Below, in pieces: positions 1-6,419 of a stretch of 6,460 nt of DNA; positions within the stretch are counted from its first letter, which is position 1, and every line of letters begins with the position of its first letter. Source of the DNA: Psychrobacter sp. (lineage in GTDB: Bacteria > Pseudomonadota > Gammaproteobacteria > Pseudomonadales > Moraxellaceae); assembly GCA_029256865.1 (NCBI GenBank), contig JARIEH010000193.1, forward strand, positions 1 through 6,460. The letters run 5' to 3'. Both the position numbers and the translations under genes were made by a program. The notes under the pieces were generated by a model, which was given only the letters and a program-made list of their open reading frames with translations, was not told the origin of the DNA and ran no database searches.

Positions 1-576
1 GTCTTCATTGAGAACATGGCACTTGCCTACTTCTTAGGCATGTGTACCTTTTTGGCGGTATCAAAGAAGGTATCAACGGCTATCGGTCTTGGGGTTGCGG
101 TTGTAGTGGTCATGGCTATTACTGTGCCATTAAACAACTTACTGTTTCAGTTCATCCTAAAAGATGGGGCGCTGGCATGGGCAGGTTTCCCTGATATCGA
201 TTTAAGCTTCTTAGGTTTACTGAGTTATATTGGTCTGATTGCCGCTGTGGTACAGATTCTAGAGATGTTCTTAGACAAATTTGTTCCAGCTTTATACAAC
301 GCACTTGGCGTGTTTTTGCCTCTCATTACTGTGAACTGCGCCATCTTAGGTGGTGTACTGTTCATGGTTGAGCGTGATTATAACTTTGGTGAGTCGATGG
401 TATATGGCGTAGGGGCAGGTTTCGGTTGGGCAATTGCGATCACTGCATTGGCTGGTATTCGTGAAAAGTTGAAATACTCAGACATCCCAGCACCGCTGCG
501 TGGTCTTGGTATTACCTTTATTACGGTTGGCCTAATGTCGCTCGGCTTTATGTCGTTCGGTGGTATGTCCATTTAA
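1..576 (+). CDS. nqrE: Na+-NQR subunit E, 5'-truncated by the window edge
   Basis: Integral membrane subunit of the Na+-translocating NADH:quinone oxidoreductase in the inner membrane. The frame is open from base 1 ([17 protein letters not shown]), so the ATG at base 16 is an internal Met and not the start. By comparison with Vibrio NqrE about 11 N-terminal residues lie upstream, giving roughly 202 aa, close to the family's usual ~200. The protein is almost entirely hydrophobic helices, ending in [10 protein letters not shown]. Two cysteines are visible, in FLGMCTF (codon 43-45) and in [10 protein letters not shown] (codon 337-339). In the family these pair with two cysteines of NqrD to hold an intramembrane Fe-S centre between the two subunits. 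The motifs VSKKV, QILEM, and [10 protein letters not shown] are typical. nqrA-D are expected immediately upstream. The reading frame is intact to TAA. Confidence 0.96.
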   Translation, partial: VFIENMALAYFLGMCTFLAVSKKVSTAIGLGVAVVVVMAITVPLNNLLFQFILKDGALAWAGFPDIDLSFLGLLSYIGLIAAVVQILEMFLDKFVPALYNALGVFLPLITVNCAILGGVLFMVERDYNFGESMVYGVGAGFGWAIAITALAGIREKLKYSDIPAPLRGLGITFITVGLMSLGFMSFGGMSI

Positions 577-581
577 ACTGC

Positions 582-628
582 TAAGCTTAGGGTTGTTGGT
601 TCATAGAATAATTGACGACCTAAGCTTA
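582..628 (+). promoter_or_regulatory. Intercistronic hairpin in the nqrE-nqrF gap
   Basis: Arms 582-591 and 619-628 are perfect 10-bp complements (TAAGCTTAGG / CCTAAGCTTA). With one bulged G at 592 the stem can extend as RNA from 593-600 to 611-618, using several G-U pairs, leaving a 10-base loop (601-610). It starts 5 bases after the nqrE stop codon. No clean U-run follows, so it does not look like a standard intrinsic terminator. A 3'-end stabiliser for nqrA-E mRNA or an RNase processing site is more likely. A second 10-bp palindrome (TAAGGCCTTA, 627-636) overlaps its end. The pairing is seen directly; the role is inferred. Confidence 0.5.
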
Positions 629-640
629 AGGCCTTATTTA
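612..640 (+). promoter_or_regulatory. Weak candidate promoter for nqrF
   Basis: TTGACG (612-617) matches five of six -35 positions. It lies 17 bases before TATTTA (635-640), a poor -10 that lacks the conserved final T. A start here would give nqrF a leader of roughly 90 bases. The rest of the gap (641-725) is AT-rich and I see no other clear signal in it. The nqr genes are normally one operon, so this is only a possible secondary promoter. Confidence 0.2.
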
Positions 641-739
641 GCTATTTGACCTATTTAATTCATTTATTCGGTAGACGTTCGGGTACAGCAATAAATTAAT
701 GCTCCCGCAACCCTACTCCATAGATTAAGGATACATATC

Positions 740-1975
740 ATGGATTATGCTACGGCGATTGGTGGCGTTGCTATGTTTACCTTGATCATCATGGGCTTGG
801 TTGCCATTATTTTGGCGGCACGCTCAAGACTGGTCAGTTCAGGCGACGTTACCATTCACATCAATGATAATCCCGATAATGACGTGGTAACGCCTGCAGG
901 CGGTAAACTCCTACAAACACTTGCTAGTGAAGGTATCTTTTTATCTTCAGCATGTGGTGGCGGTGGTACCTGTGCTCAGTGTCGCTGCCGCGTTATTGAA
1001 GGTGGTGGTTCTATCTTACCCACCGAAGAAGGCTACTTTACTCAAGGCGAAATCCGTAATCACATGCGCTTGGCTTGTCAGGTAGCTGTTAAGCAGGACA
1101 TGAAGATTGAGATTGACCCTGAATTTTTTGATGTGCAAAAGTGGGAATGTGAGGTTGTCTCTAACGATAACGTTGCCACCTTTATTAAAGAGTTGGTACT
1201 GAAAATCCCAGAGGGCGAAGAAGTTAACTTCCGTGCTGGTGGTTATGTACAGCTAGAAGCGCCACCGCATGAAGTACATTATAAAGATTTTGAGATCGAC
1301 GAAGAATACCGCGAAGACTGGGAAAAGTTTGACATTTTCAAATATGTGTCGAAGGTTGATGAGCCGGTTATTCGTGCTTATTCAATGGCCAACTACCCAG
1401 ACGAAAAAGGCATTATCAAATTCAATATCCGTATTGCAAGTCCACCACCACGCGGTCCTGACGGTATTCCACCAGGTAAGATGTCATCATGGACATTTAG
1501 CTTAAAGCCTGGCGATAAAGTGACGGTATCAGGCCCGTATGGTGAGTTCTTTGCCAAAGATACCGATGCTGAGATGATCTTCGTCGGAGGCGGTGCAGGT
1601 ATGGCACCAATGCGTTCGCATATCTTTGATCAGCTCAAACGCTTGAACACTGATCGTAAGATTAGCTTTTGGTACGGTGCGCGCTCTATTCGTGAGATGT
1701 TCTATGTTGAGGATTATGATCAACTAGAAGAAGAGTTTGATAATTTTGAGTGGCATGTGGCGTTGTCTGATCCATTACCAGAAGACAACTGGGAAGGTCC
1801 TACTGGATTTATCCATAACGTGCTCCTTGAGAATTACCTGAAAGATCATCCAAACCCTGAAGACTGTGAGTACTACATGTGTGGGCCACCGATGATGAAC
1901 GCTGCCGTAATCGATATGCTGCACAGCTTAGGTGTCGAGGACGAAAACATCTTACTTGATGACTTTGGTGGTTAA
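740..1975 (+). CDS. nqrF: Na+-NQR subunit F, NADH-oxidising flavo-iron-sulfur subunit
   Basis: Entry point for electrons into Na+-NQR: oxidises NADH at FAD and passes electrons to a [2Fe-2S] cluster on the cytoplasmic side. The protein has 411 aa (Vibrio NqrF is about 408). An N-terminal membrane helix spans residues 8-27 ([17 protein letters not shown]). A plant-type ferredoxin domain (about 36-130) follows, with cluster ligands C72, C78, C81 and C113 (motif [10 protein letters not shown], then RLACQ). The ferredoxin:NADP reductase-like part has RAYSMANYP (212-220) for [15 protein letters not shown] (282-293) for NADH and YYMCGPPMM (379-387) with the conserved C381. The acidic stretch around 180-205 is typical of NqrF. 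The start has a good ribosome site, AAGGA (727-731), 8 bases before ATG. It is the last nqr structural gene, and a strong terminator follows. No anomaly in length or motifs. Confidence 0.98.
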   Translation: MDYATAIGGVAMFTLIIMGLVAIILAARSRLVSSGDVTIHINDNPDNDVVTPAGGKLLQTLASEGIFLSSACGGGGTCAQCRCRVIEGGGSILPTEEGYFTQGEIRNHMRLACQVAVKQDMKIEIDPEFFDVQKWECEVVSNDNVATFIKELVLKIPEGEEVNFRAGGYVQLEAPPHEVHYKDFEIDEEYREDWEKFDIFKYVSKVDEPVIRAYSMANYPDEKGIIKFNIRIASPPPRGPDGIPPGKMSSWTFSLKPGDKVTVSGPYGEFFAKDTDAEMIFVGGGAGMAPMRSHIFDQLKRLNTDRKISFWYGARSIREMFYVEDYDQLEEEFDNFEWHVALSDPLPEDNWEGPTGFIHNVLLENYLKDHPNPEDCEYYMCGPPMMNAAVIDMLHSLGVEDENILLDDFGG

Positions 1976-2036
1976 ATCGAGTGGCAAAACCCATTCATTA
2001 AGCAAACACAATTAACGTGATAATATATGTTAAATT

Positions 2037-2062
2037 AAGAGCCTCAATAGAGGCTCTTTTTT
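2037..2062 (+). terminator. Intrinsic terminator after nqrF
   Basis: Perfect 9-bp stem AAGAGCCTC (2037-2045) / GAGGCTCTT (2050-2058) with loop AATA, running into a T tract through 2062. It sits about 60 bases after the nqrF stop and closes the nqr structural operon. This separates the operon transcriptionally from the SDR and from apbE. Confidence 0.92.
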
Positions 2063-2121
2063 GTGGGCTAAATTTAATCACAATTAAAGTGATGAATTAA
2101 TGACAAGGAGAAAGGATTCTG

Positions 2122-2922
2122 ATGAAAACTAAAGTTAAAAACCTAACCATTTGGATAACTGGTGCATCCAGTGGTCTTGGTGAAGCATTATCTATTGCCT
2201 TTGCCAAACGCGGTGCGAGGGTTATTTTGAGTGGCCGTGATGAAGAAAAATTAGAAGCTGTCAAAAAACGCTGTAAAAACAGCAAAAAACATAGCGTGAT
2301 TCCCTTTGATATAGCCGATGCTAAGCAAGCAAAAGACGCTTATGAGACGGCTAAAATCCAAGTGGGAAAAATCGATTGGCTCATTAATAACGCCGGCATC
2401 AGTCAACGCGCCCTTATCATGGAAACCACTGAGGAAGTTGAACGTCAAATAATGGAAATAGATTACTTTGCACAAACACGTCTGACCAGATTGGTATTGC
2501 CAGATATGATCGCGCAAGGTGGTGGTAAAGTAGTGATGGTATCTAGCGTGGCAGGTCTATTGGGCACCCAATATCGCGGTGCTTACGGTGCTGCCAAAGC
2601 GGCTATCCATATGTGGGCAAATAGTTTGCGTGCTGAACTGCACGATGAAGGAATAGAAGTTGCGACTGTATTCCCAGGTTTTATTCAAACCAGTATTTCT
2701 ATCAATGCCTTAACAGGAGATGGTAGCGCGCAAGGTACCATGGACGAAGCCACTGATAAAGGGCTCACTGCTAAAACATTTGCCAAACAAGCCATGAAAG
2801 CACTTACAAAAGGCAAAGAGTATATTATTGTCGCAGGCACCAAAGAAAAACTGGCGACCAGGGTCAATCGAATATCACCATCAAAACTGTATACACTTAT
2901 CCGTGAGTCAAAAGTCACCTAA
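2122..2922 (+). CDS. Short-chain dehydrogenase/reductase (SDR), substrate unknown
   Basis: Classical SDR of 266 aa with a Rossmann fold, expected to be a soluble NAD(P)(H)-dependent oxidoreductase. Visible motifs are the cofactor glycine motif TGASSGLG (13-20), NNAG (89-92), the catalytic serine in VSSVAG (S142) and the YxxxK pair Y155/K159 (YGAAK). PGFIQT (185-190) is the usual segment after the active site. R39 in LSGRD, after the second strand, suggests a preference for NADP(H). Where many relatives have a catalytic Asn (E-x-N-Y-F-G), this protein reads EIDYFAQ with D114. The C-terminus (RISPSKLYTLIRESK) resembles the DHRS7-like branch; this is recognition only. ATG 2122 follows AAAGGA (2111-2116) with 5 bases between, and AAGGAG lies further upstream. 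TTTAAT (2073-2078) could be a -10. The gene lies between a terminator and apbE and has no evident link to NQR. Lysine-rich, with many AAA codons. Confidence 0.9.
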   Translation: MKTKVKNLTIWITGASSGLGEALSIAFAKRGARVILSGRDEEKLEAVKKRCKNSKKHSVIPFDIADAKQAKDAYETAKIQVGKIDWLINNAGISQRALIMETTEEVERQIMEIDYFAQTRLTRLVLPDMIAQGGGKVVMVSSVAGLLGTQYRGAYGAAKAAIHMWANSLRAELHDEGIEVATVFPGFIQTSISINALTGDGSAQGTMDEATDKGLTAKTFAKQAMKALTKGKEYIIVAGTKEKLATRVNRISPSKLYTLIRESKVT

Positions 2923-2930
2923 AATGCGGT

Positions 2931-2960
2931 GCCCTATATGATGAGTTGGGCTTATTTTTA
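2931..2960 (+). terminator. Weak possible terminator after the SDR gene
   Basis: GCCC (2931-2934) can pair with GGGC (2948-2951), followed directly by a T-rich run (TTATTTTTA, 2952-2960). The stem has only 4 strong pairs plus imperfect inner pairing, so termination would be partial at best. It starts 8 bases after the SDR stop codon, the right place for an end signal. Confidence 0.3.
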
Positions 2961-3033
2961 TGGCTATGAACATTCAGAGGTGTAAAATAGGCCAACTCCT
3001 TTGCAGTCACATTCATCTTATATTAAAGAGCTT

Positions 3034-4164
3034 ATGAAAAACTTAATCCCTCTCCCTTCTCTCTATCAATCTAGTCATACTATCGTGTTTGGCATCATCA
3101 TCCTGGCTTCTCTTTTGACCCTCAGTGCTTGCCAGCAAACGCCTGGTTATAATTACTTAAGTGGCGAAACCATGGGTACGAGCTACCATATTAGCTATCA
3201 GCTGCCAGAGAATGTCGATGAGACAGACATTCAAGCAGCGATTGACGAGCGCCTACAACAAATCAATGACAGCATGTCTACCTATCAAAGCGACTCTACC
3301 ATCTCTCAATTCAATCAACTGCCTAAAGACACAGCGATTACTATTGATGCCGACTTTAGCCATGTACTCGACGTCTCTCGACAAGTCTATACTCAATCTA
3401 ATGGAGCATTCGATCCAACAGTGATGCCGCTCATTAATACTTGGGGATTTGGTAGTACCATGACGGTTGAGCGTTTACAAAGCCCACCAAGCGCTATGGA
3501 AATAGCGCAAGCAAAAGCGTTGGTAGACTTCGAGAGTGTGATACAAAAGGACGAGACGCTTTATAAAACTAAAGACGGGGTAGAGTTGGATTTTTCGGCA
3601 GTAGCTAAGGGTTATGGCGTCGATGTTATCGCTGATGTGCTCAGAGATAACTACCAAATTCGTAATTATATGGTTGAGATTGGCGGTGAAATCGCCACCT
3701 CTGGCGTCAATGGCCAACAGCAACCGTGGCAAATTGCCATTGATGCTCCTATTGAAGGTAGCACAGTGAGCGAGCGCCAAACCATCTCAGCTATCCGTCA
3801 GCCGATGAAAAACGGTAATCAGATGTACCTAGCAACTTCAGGAAGCTATCGCAACTCAGTGCTCTTAGATAATAAGCGTTATAGCCATACAATTGACCCT
3901 ACCACTGGTGAACCTATCGCTGGCGGTGCCCCTTCGGTAACAGTCATAGCAGATTCAGTAGCGCTTGCCGATGCGTGGGCAACGGCACTCACAGCCATGC
4001 CTTATACAAAAGCACTCAGTGTCGCTCAAGAACGAAACTTAGCAGCATTATTTGTCATCTTAGCTGATGAAACCAAACCAAACGCCTCTGCTGACCGCTT
4101 AGAGGATTGGCAAGTAGTACAAACATCTGCGATGAAAGCCTTACGTGCCGATCAGGTTAATTAG
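3034..4164 (+). CDS. apbE: FAD:protein FMN transferase ApbE, lipoprotein
   Basis: Mg2+-dependent flavin transferase that splits FAD and attaches FMN by a phosphoester bond to Thr residues of NqrB and NqrC. Members of this family were formerly labelled thiamine biosynthesis lipoproteins. From ATG 3034 the protein has 376 aa. It has a signal peptide with hydrophobic core IVFGIIILASLLTL and lipobox LSAC, making C33 the lipidated residue. Gln follows the Cys, so outer-membrane sorting is possible. Family motifs in order are MGTSYHISY (about 47-55), DFSAVAKGYGVD (186-197), VEIGGEIATSG (214-224), YSHTIDPTTGEP (283-294) and the metal-site region ADSVALADAWATAL (306-319). A TTG at 3001 would add 11 residues, but ATG 3034 gives a normal n-region and is preferred. 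Its ribosome site (AAAGAG, 3025-3030) is close, 3 bases away. Its position near nqrF and nqrM supports NQR as the target. The frame is intact. Confidence 0.94.
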   Translation: MKNLIPLPSLYQSSHTIVFGIIILASLLTLSACQQTPGYNYLSGETMGTSYHISYQLPENVDETDIQAAIDERLQQINDSMSTYQSDSTISQFNQLPKDTAITIDADFSHVLDVSRQVYTQSNGAFDPTVMPLINTWGFGSTMTVERLQSPPSAMEIAQAKALVDFESVIQKDETLYKTKDGVELDFSAVAKGYGVDVIADVLRDNYQIRNYMVEIGGEIATSGVNGQQQPWQIAIDAPIEGSTVSERQTISAIRQPMKNGNQMYLATSGSYRNSVLLDNKRYSHTIDPTTGEPIAGGAPSVTVIADSVALADAWATALTAMPYTKALSVAQERNLAALFVILADETKPNASADRLEDWQVVQTSAMKALRADQVN

Positions 4165-4296
4165 CTATGAGACTATTCCTTTAGTCAGAAAGCGGCAAGT
4201 AAAGCCCGCTAATGATCTCAAACTGCGCATGGTTCATCATCTTTATTAATTTCCATGTAGGATTTCATCGATAGTTCCTACAGTCATCTTACCGGC

Positions 4297-4325
4297 TGTC
4301 TTAATATTTGTAACTGGCGTACAAT
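4297..4325 (+). promoter_or_regulatory. Candidate nhaD promoter with an inverted repeat over the -10
   Basis: TACAAT (4320-4325) is a good -10, preceded after 17 bases by a weak -35, TGTCTT (4297-4302). The -10 lies inside GTAC-AAT-GTAC (4319-4329), an 11-base inverted repeat that could be an operator. A start near 4332 would leave a leader of about 45 bases. That leader contains a small perfect hairpin, ACTGT (4341-4345) / ACAGT (4350-4354). The rest of the 4165-4376 gap shows nothing I can name. Confidence 0.4.
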
Positions 4326-4376
4326 GTACCCGTTCAAATAACTGTTATCACAGTGTTAAGACACTAAGGATATCTG

Positions 4377-5891
4377 ATGATTTACTCATTGATGGCGATA
4401 GTTTTTGTCTTAGGCTACATTGCTATTGCTCTAGAACATAATCTCCATGTCGATAAAGCCGCCTCTGCTCTACTAACAGCAGTTATCGCTTGGACATTGC
4501 TCGTGATTGGATCAGAGACTTTACTTGCCAATCAACTCACCGATGGTCTTAGCGCCACGATGCTATTGAACACCGAGCTACGACACCATTTGTCAGAGAT
4601 TGCAGAAATTCTGTTTTTCTTGATGGGTGCTATGGTTATCGTTGAGTTGGTTGATGCGCATGATGGTTTTGCAGCCATCACCAACCGTATTCATACGACC
4701 AATGCAGTCGCTCTATTGTGGACGATTGCCACACTTACTTTCTTTTTCTCCGCGCTCCTAGATAACCTGACCACAACTATTGTCATGATTTCATTGTTGC
4801 GCAAACTGGTAGCAAATAAACAGCTGCGCTTGTGGTTTGTCGGTGTGGTTGTAATATGTGCTAACGCTGGTGGTGCTTGGTCACCGATTGGCGACGTAAC
4901 TACGACTATGCTGTGGATTGGTAATCAAATCACTGCCAGTAATATCATTGTTAATTTAATTGTCCCAAGCTTAGTGGCGGCTATTGTGCCACTATTGATA
5001 CTGACGTTTATGTTTAGAGGTCGAGAAGTAAAGCGGCCAAAACCTCCTAAGCCAGCTATTCAATCCTCTAACGTCAACTATCTTGGTGAATATACCGGTG
5101 CCTCTGCCATGGCAATACAAGGGCCAGAAGGTGCAAAAGTACAGTCCTTTGATGTCTATCTAAACGAAACAAATGGTAATGGTAATGGTGTGGATACAGT
5201 AGATCCTCTTGATACGGTTACACCGCGAATGCGCATTAGTATACTAGCATTGGGTTTGGGCGCATTGGCATTTGTCCCCGTGTTCAAAACCTTAACCCAA
5301 CTGCCCCCTTACATGGGCATCTTATTCGGTGTGGGTGTACTTTGGGTGTTTACTGAGCTGGTGCACCGCCATGACCAGTGGCATGTTAAACAGCAAATGA
5401 CCGTCGTTGGAGTCCTTACTCGAGTCGACATGTCTAGTATTTTGTTTTTCTTAGGTATCTTATTGGCAGTCTCTGCACTTGCTACTGCTGGTCACTTAGT
5501 CGATATGGCCACGTGGCTCGATAATACCTTTGGTAACTTATATGTCATTAACGTATTAATTGGTCTGTTGTCCTCATTGGTAGATAACGTTCCATTAGTC
5601 GCGGGTGCGATGAAAATGTATCCATTATTGACTGACTCTGCTTTGGCAGGGCTTACTGGTGATGAGTTGGCGCGTCAAAGCATGTTTTTACAAGATGGTG
5701 CATTTTGGCATTTCTTGGCTTACTGCGCAGGTGTTGGTGGTAGCTGCTTAATCATTGGTTCAGCAGCAGGTGTGGCCGCTATGGGTATGGAGAAAATATC
5801 CTTTATGTGGTACCTCAAGCATATCAGCGCTCTGGCACTCGTGGGCTACTTGGCAGGTGCTGCTGCCTATATCGCTATCCATGTTATGTAA
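4377..5891 (+). CDS. nhaD: Na+/H+ antiporter NhaD
   Basis: Inner-membrane Na+(Li+)/H+ antiporter of the NhaD family (ion transporter superfamily), 504 aa with roughly a dozen hydrophobic segments. Family motifs seen: ALEHNLHVDKAA near the N-terminus (18-29), FSALLDNLTTTIVM (124-137), ANAGGAWSPIGDVTTTMLW (162-180), FFLGILLAVSAL (357-368), SSLVDNVPLV (399-408) and VGGSCLIIGSAAGVAAMG (453-470). The two DN pairs (129-130, 403-404), D173 and the TTT after it are polar residues inside helices, as expected for ion translocation. A hydrophilic stretch at about 214-284, rich in Pro, Asn and Gly, separates the two halves and looks longer than usual. ATG 4377 follows TAAGGA (4365-4370) with 6 bases between, a strong start. 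It has its own candidate promoter and lies between apbE and nqrM, so it probably belongs to the same sodium economy as Na+-NQR. Confidence 0.95.
   Translation: MIYSLMAIVFVLGYIAIALEHNLHVDKAASALLTAVIAWTLLVIGSETLLANQLTDGLSATMLLNTELRHHLSEIAEILFFLMGAMVIVELVDAHDGFAAITNRIHTTNAVALLWTIATLTFFFSALLDNLTTTIVMISLLRKLVANKQLRLWFVGVVVICANAGGAWSPIGDVTTTMLWIGNQITASNIIVNLIVPSLVAAIVPLLILTFMFRGREVKRPKPPKPAIQSSNVNYLGEYTGASAMAIQGPEGAKVQSFDVYLNETNGNGNGVDTVDPLDTVTPRMRISILALGLGALAFVPVFKTLTQLPPYMGILFGVGVLWVFTELVHRHDQWHVKQQMTVVGVLTRVDMSSILFFLGILLAVSALATAGHLVDMATWLDNTFGNLYVINVLIGLLSSLVDNVPLVAGAMKMYPLLTDSALAGLTGDELARQSMFLQDGAFWHFLAYCAGVGGSCLIIGSAAGVAAMGMEKISFMWYLKHISALALVGYLAGAAAYIAIHVM
5172..5189 (+). repeat. In-frame hexanucleotide repeat (AATGGT x3) in nhaD
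   Basis: Three exact tandem copies of AATGGT encode (Asn-Gly)x3 in the hydrophilic central loop of NhaD (residues 266-271). Because the unit is six bases, changes in copy number would lengthen or shorten the loop without a frameshift. Confidence 0.85.
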
Positions 5892-5948
5892 GCTTGTATT
5901 GGCTTTGTTTAGGTAGCTACTATCTAGGCTAAGTAACTATGTTAGATA

Positions 5949-5957
5949 TGTTAGAAT
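5949..5957 (+). promoter_or_regulatory. Candidate extended -10 promoter for nqrM
   Basis: TG-T-TAGAAT: TG at 5949-5950, one base, then hexamer TAGAAT at 5952-5957, matching the extended -10 pattern. The -35 position (5929-5934, CTAAGT) is poor, as allowed for extended -10 promoters. Transcription would start near 5964, giving a leader of about 50 bases before nqrM. No terminator is visible between nhaD and this point, so read-through from nhaD is also possible. Confidence 0.4.
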
Positions 5958-6018
5958 AGAGGGATAAATCCAATAACAGTCTGCAACAGTAGGCTGAATA
6001 AGTCGAGGATCCCTCTAT
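5956..6018 (+). promoter_or_regulatory. Inverted repeat pairing the nqrM start codon with the upstream leader
   Basis: ATAGAGGGAT (5956-5965) is an exact reverse complement of ATCCCTCTAT (6009-6018), which covers the last bases before nqrM and the first two bases of its ATG. The ribosome site GAGGA (6005-6009) abuts the right arm. Inside the 43-base loop a second stem is possible: CAGTCT (5977-5982) with AGGCTG (5991-5996), one G-U pair. The left arm overlaps the candidate -10, so only transcripts that begin further upstream would carry the whole hairpin. The repeat is seen directly; translational control is inferred. Confidence 0.55.
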
Positions 6019-6262
6019 GCTTAGCCAACTATTTCCTATGCTAGCGATTACCTTTACCGTATTCATATTGTTTTTTATCTTTATGGGTATTGGTTATATG
6101 ATCAAAAAGAAACCCCTTAGAGGTTCTTGCGGGGGTGTTGCCAAACTGATGGGCGATGAAAACTGCTCGTTCTGCGGTAATGACCCTAATAAATGCGACT
6201 CAATCATCGCTGAACAGCAAGAAAACGCATTAAAAGCGGCTCAATTGGGTAAATCTATCTAA
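6017..6262 (+). CDS. nqrM: Na+-NQR maturation protein NqrM (DUF539 family)
   Basis: Small protein of 81 aa required in other bacteria for assembly of active Na+-NQR, probably by supplying iron for the intramembrane centre shared by NqrD and NqrE. One N-terminal membrane helix (about residues 7-28, MLAITFTVFILFFIFMGIGY) is followed by KKK. Next is a short domain with four cysteines: C38 in RGSCGG, then C50, C53 and C60 in the pattern CSFCGNDPNKC. This CGG...C-x2-C-x6-C arrangement is the family signature and suits metal binding. The tail is hydrophilic and helical. ATG 6017 follows GAGGA (6005-6009) with 7 bases between. In many gammaproteobacteria nqrM directly follows nqrF-apbE; here the SDR gene and nhaD are interposed. 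A terminator follows. Confidence 0.93.
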   Translation: MLSQLFPMLAITFTVFILFFIFMGIGYMIKKKPLRGSCGGVAKLMGDENCSFCGNDPNKCDSIIAEQQENALKAAQLGKSI

Positions 6263-6309
6263 ACGCAGCGCTGGCTCTCCTCTGCCAGTGACATGTGCTC
6301 TTCCTATTC

Positions 6310-6355
6310 TTAAAATAGCGTCAAATCATTGCACCCTGATTTGGCGCTATTTTAA
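6310..6355 (+). terminator. Long, probably bidirectional terminator after nqrM
   Basis: An 18-19 bp stem: left arm 6310-6328 pairs with right arm 6337-6355 with only one G-U pair (6321/6344) and an 8-base loop (6329-6336). The outer part is A-rich on the left and T-rich on the right, so it could end transcription on either strand. It begins about 48 bases after the nqrM stop. A smaller hairpin precedes it (about 6269-6290, CTGGC / GCCAG core) and has no T tract. Confidence 0.75.
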
Positions 6356-6372
6356 ATTGCACCATACCATTC

Positions 6373-6419
6373 TTTTAAAGCGAATTCTCATTTACTATAC
6401 TGACTCTATCTAATAGAGT
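6373..6419 (+). promoter_or_regulatory. Possible promoter and small hairpin for a gene beyond the window
   Basis: TATACT (6396-6401) is a fair -10 with a weak -35, TTTTAA (6373-6378), 17 bases upstream. Just after it is a perfect 7-bp inverted repeat with a 3-base loop, ACTCTAT (6403-6409) / ATAGAGT (6413-6419). This would fall at the transcription start and could be an operator or a 5' hairpin. No coding sequence is recognisable from 6356 to 6460. Confidence 0.3.

Noticed and set aside
16..18. ATG at base 16 as the nqrE start
   Set aside because: The frame is open to base 1 and the upstream residues VFIEN belong to the conserved NqrE N-terminus, so the gene is cut by the window edge.
646..651. 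TTGACC as a -35 for nqrF
   Set aside because: No acceptable -10 hexamer lies 15-19 bases downstream.
1529..1994. Open frames on the - strand opposite nqrF, and similar ones opposite the SDR and apbE genes
   Set aside because: They overlap well-supported genes, show no recognisable domains, and have no ribosome-site or spacing logic; they are shadows of the coding strand.
3001..3033. TTG at 3001 as the apbE start
   Set aside because: It lacks a well-placed ribosome site and would give a 27-residue region before the hydrophobic core. ATG 3034 yields an ordinary lipoprotein signal peptide.
3034..4164. Thiamine biosynthesis role for ApbE
   Set aside because: This is an outdated family label. 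The motifs are those of the flavin transferase, and the NQR neighbourhood provides its expected targets.
4191..4210. AGCGG / CCGCT hairpin after apbE as a terminator
   Set aside because: Only 5-6 pairs and no T tract on either side. I cannot support an intrinsic terminator here.
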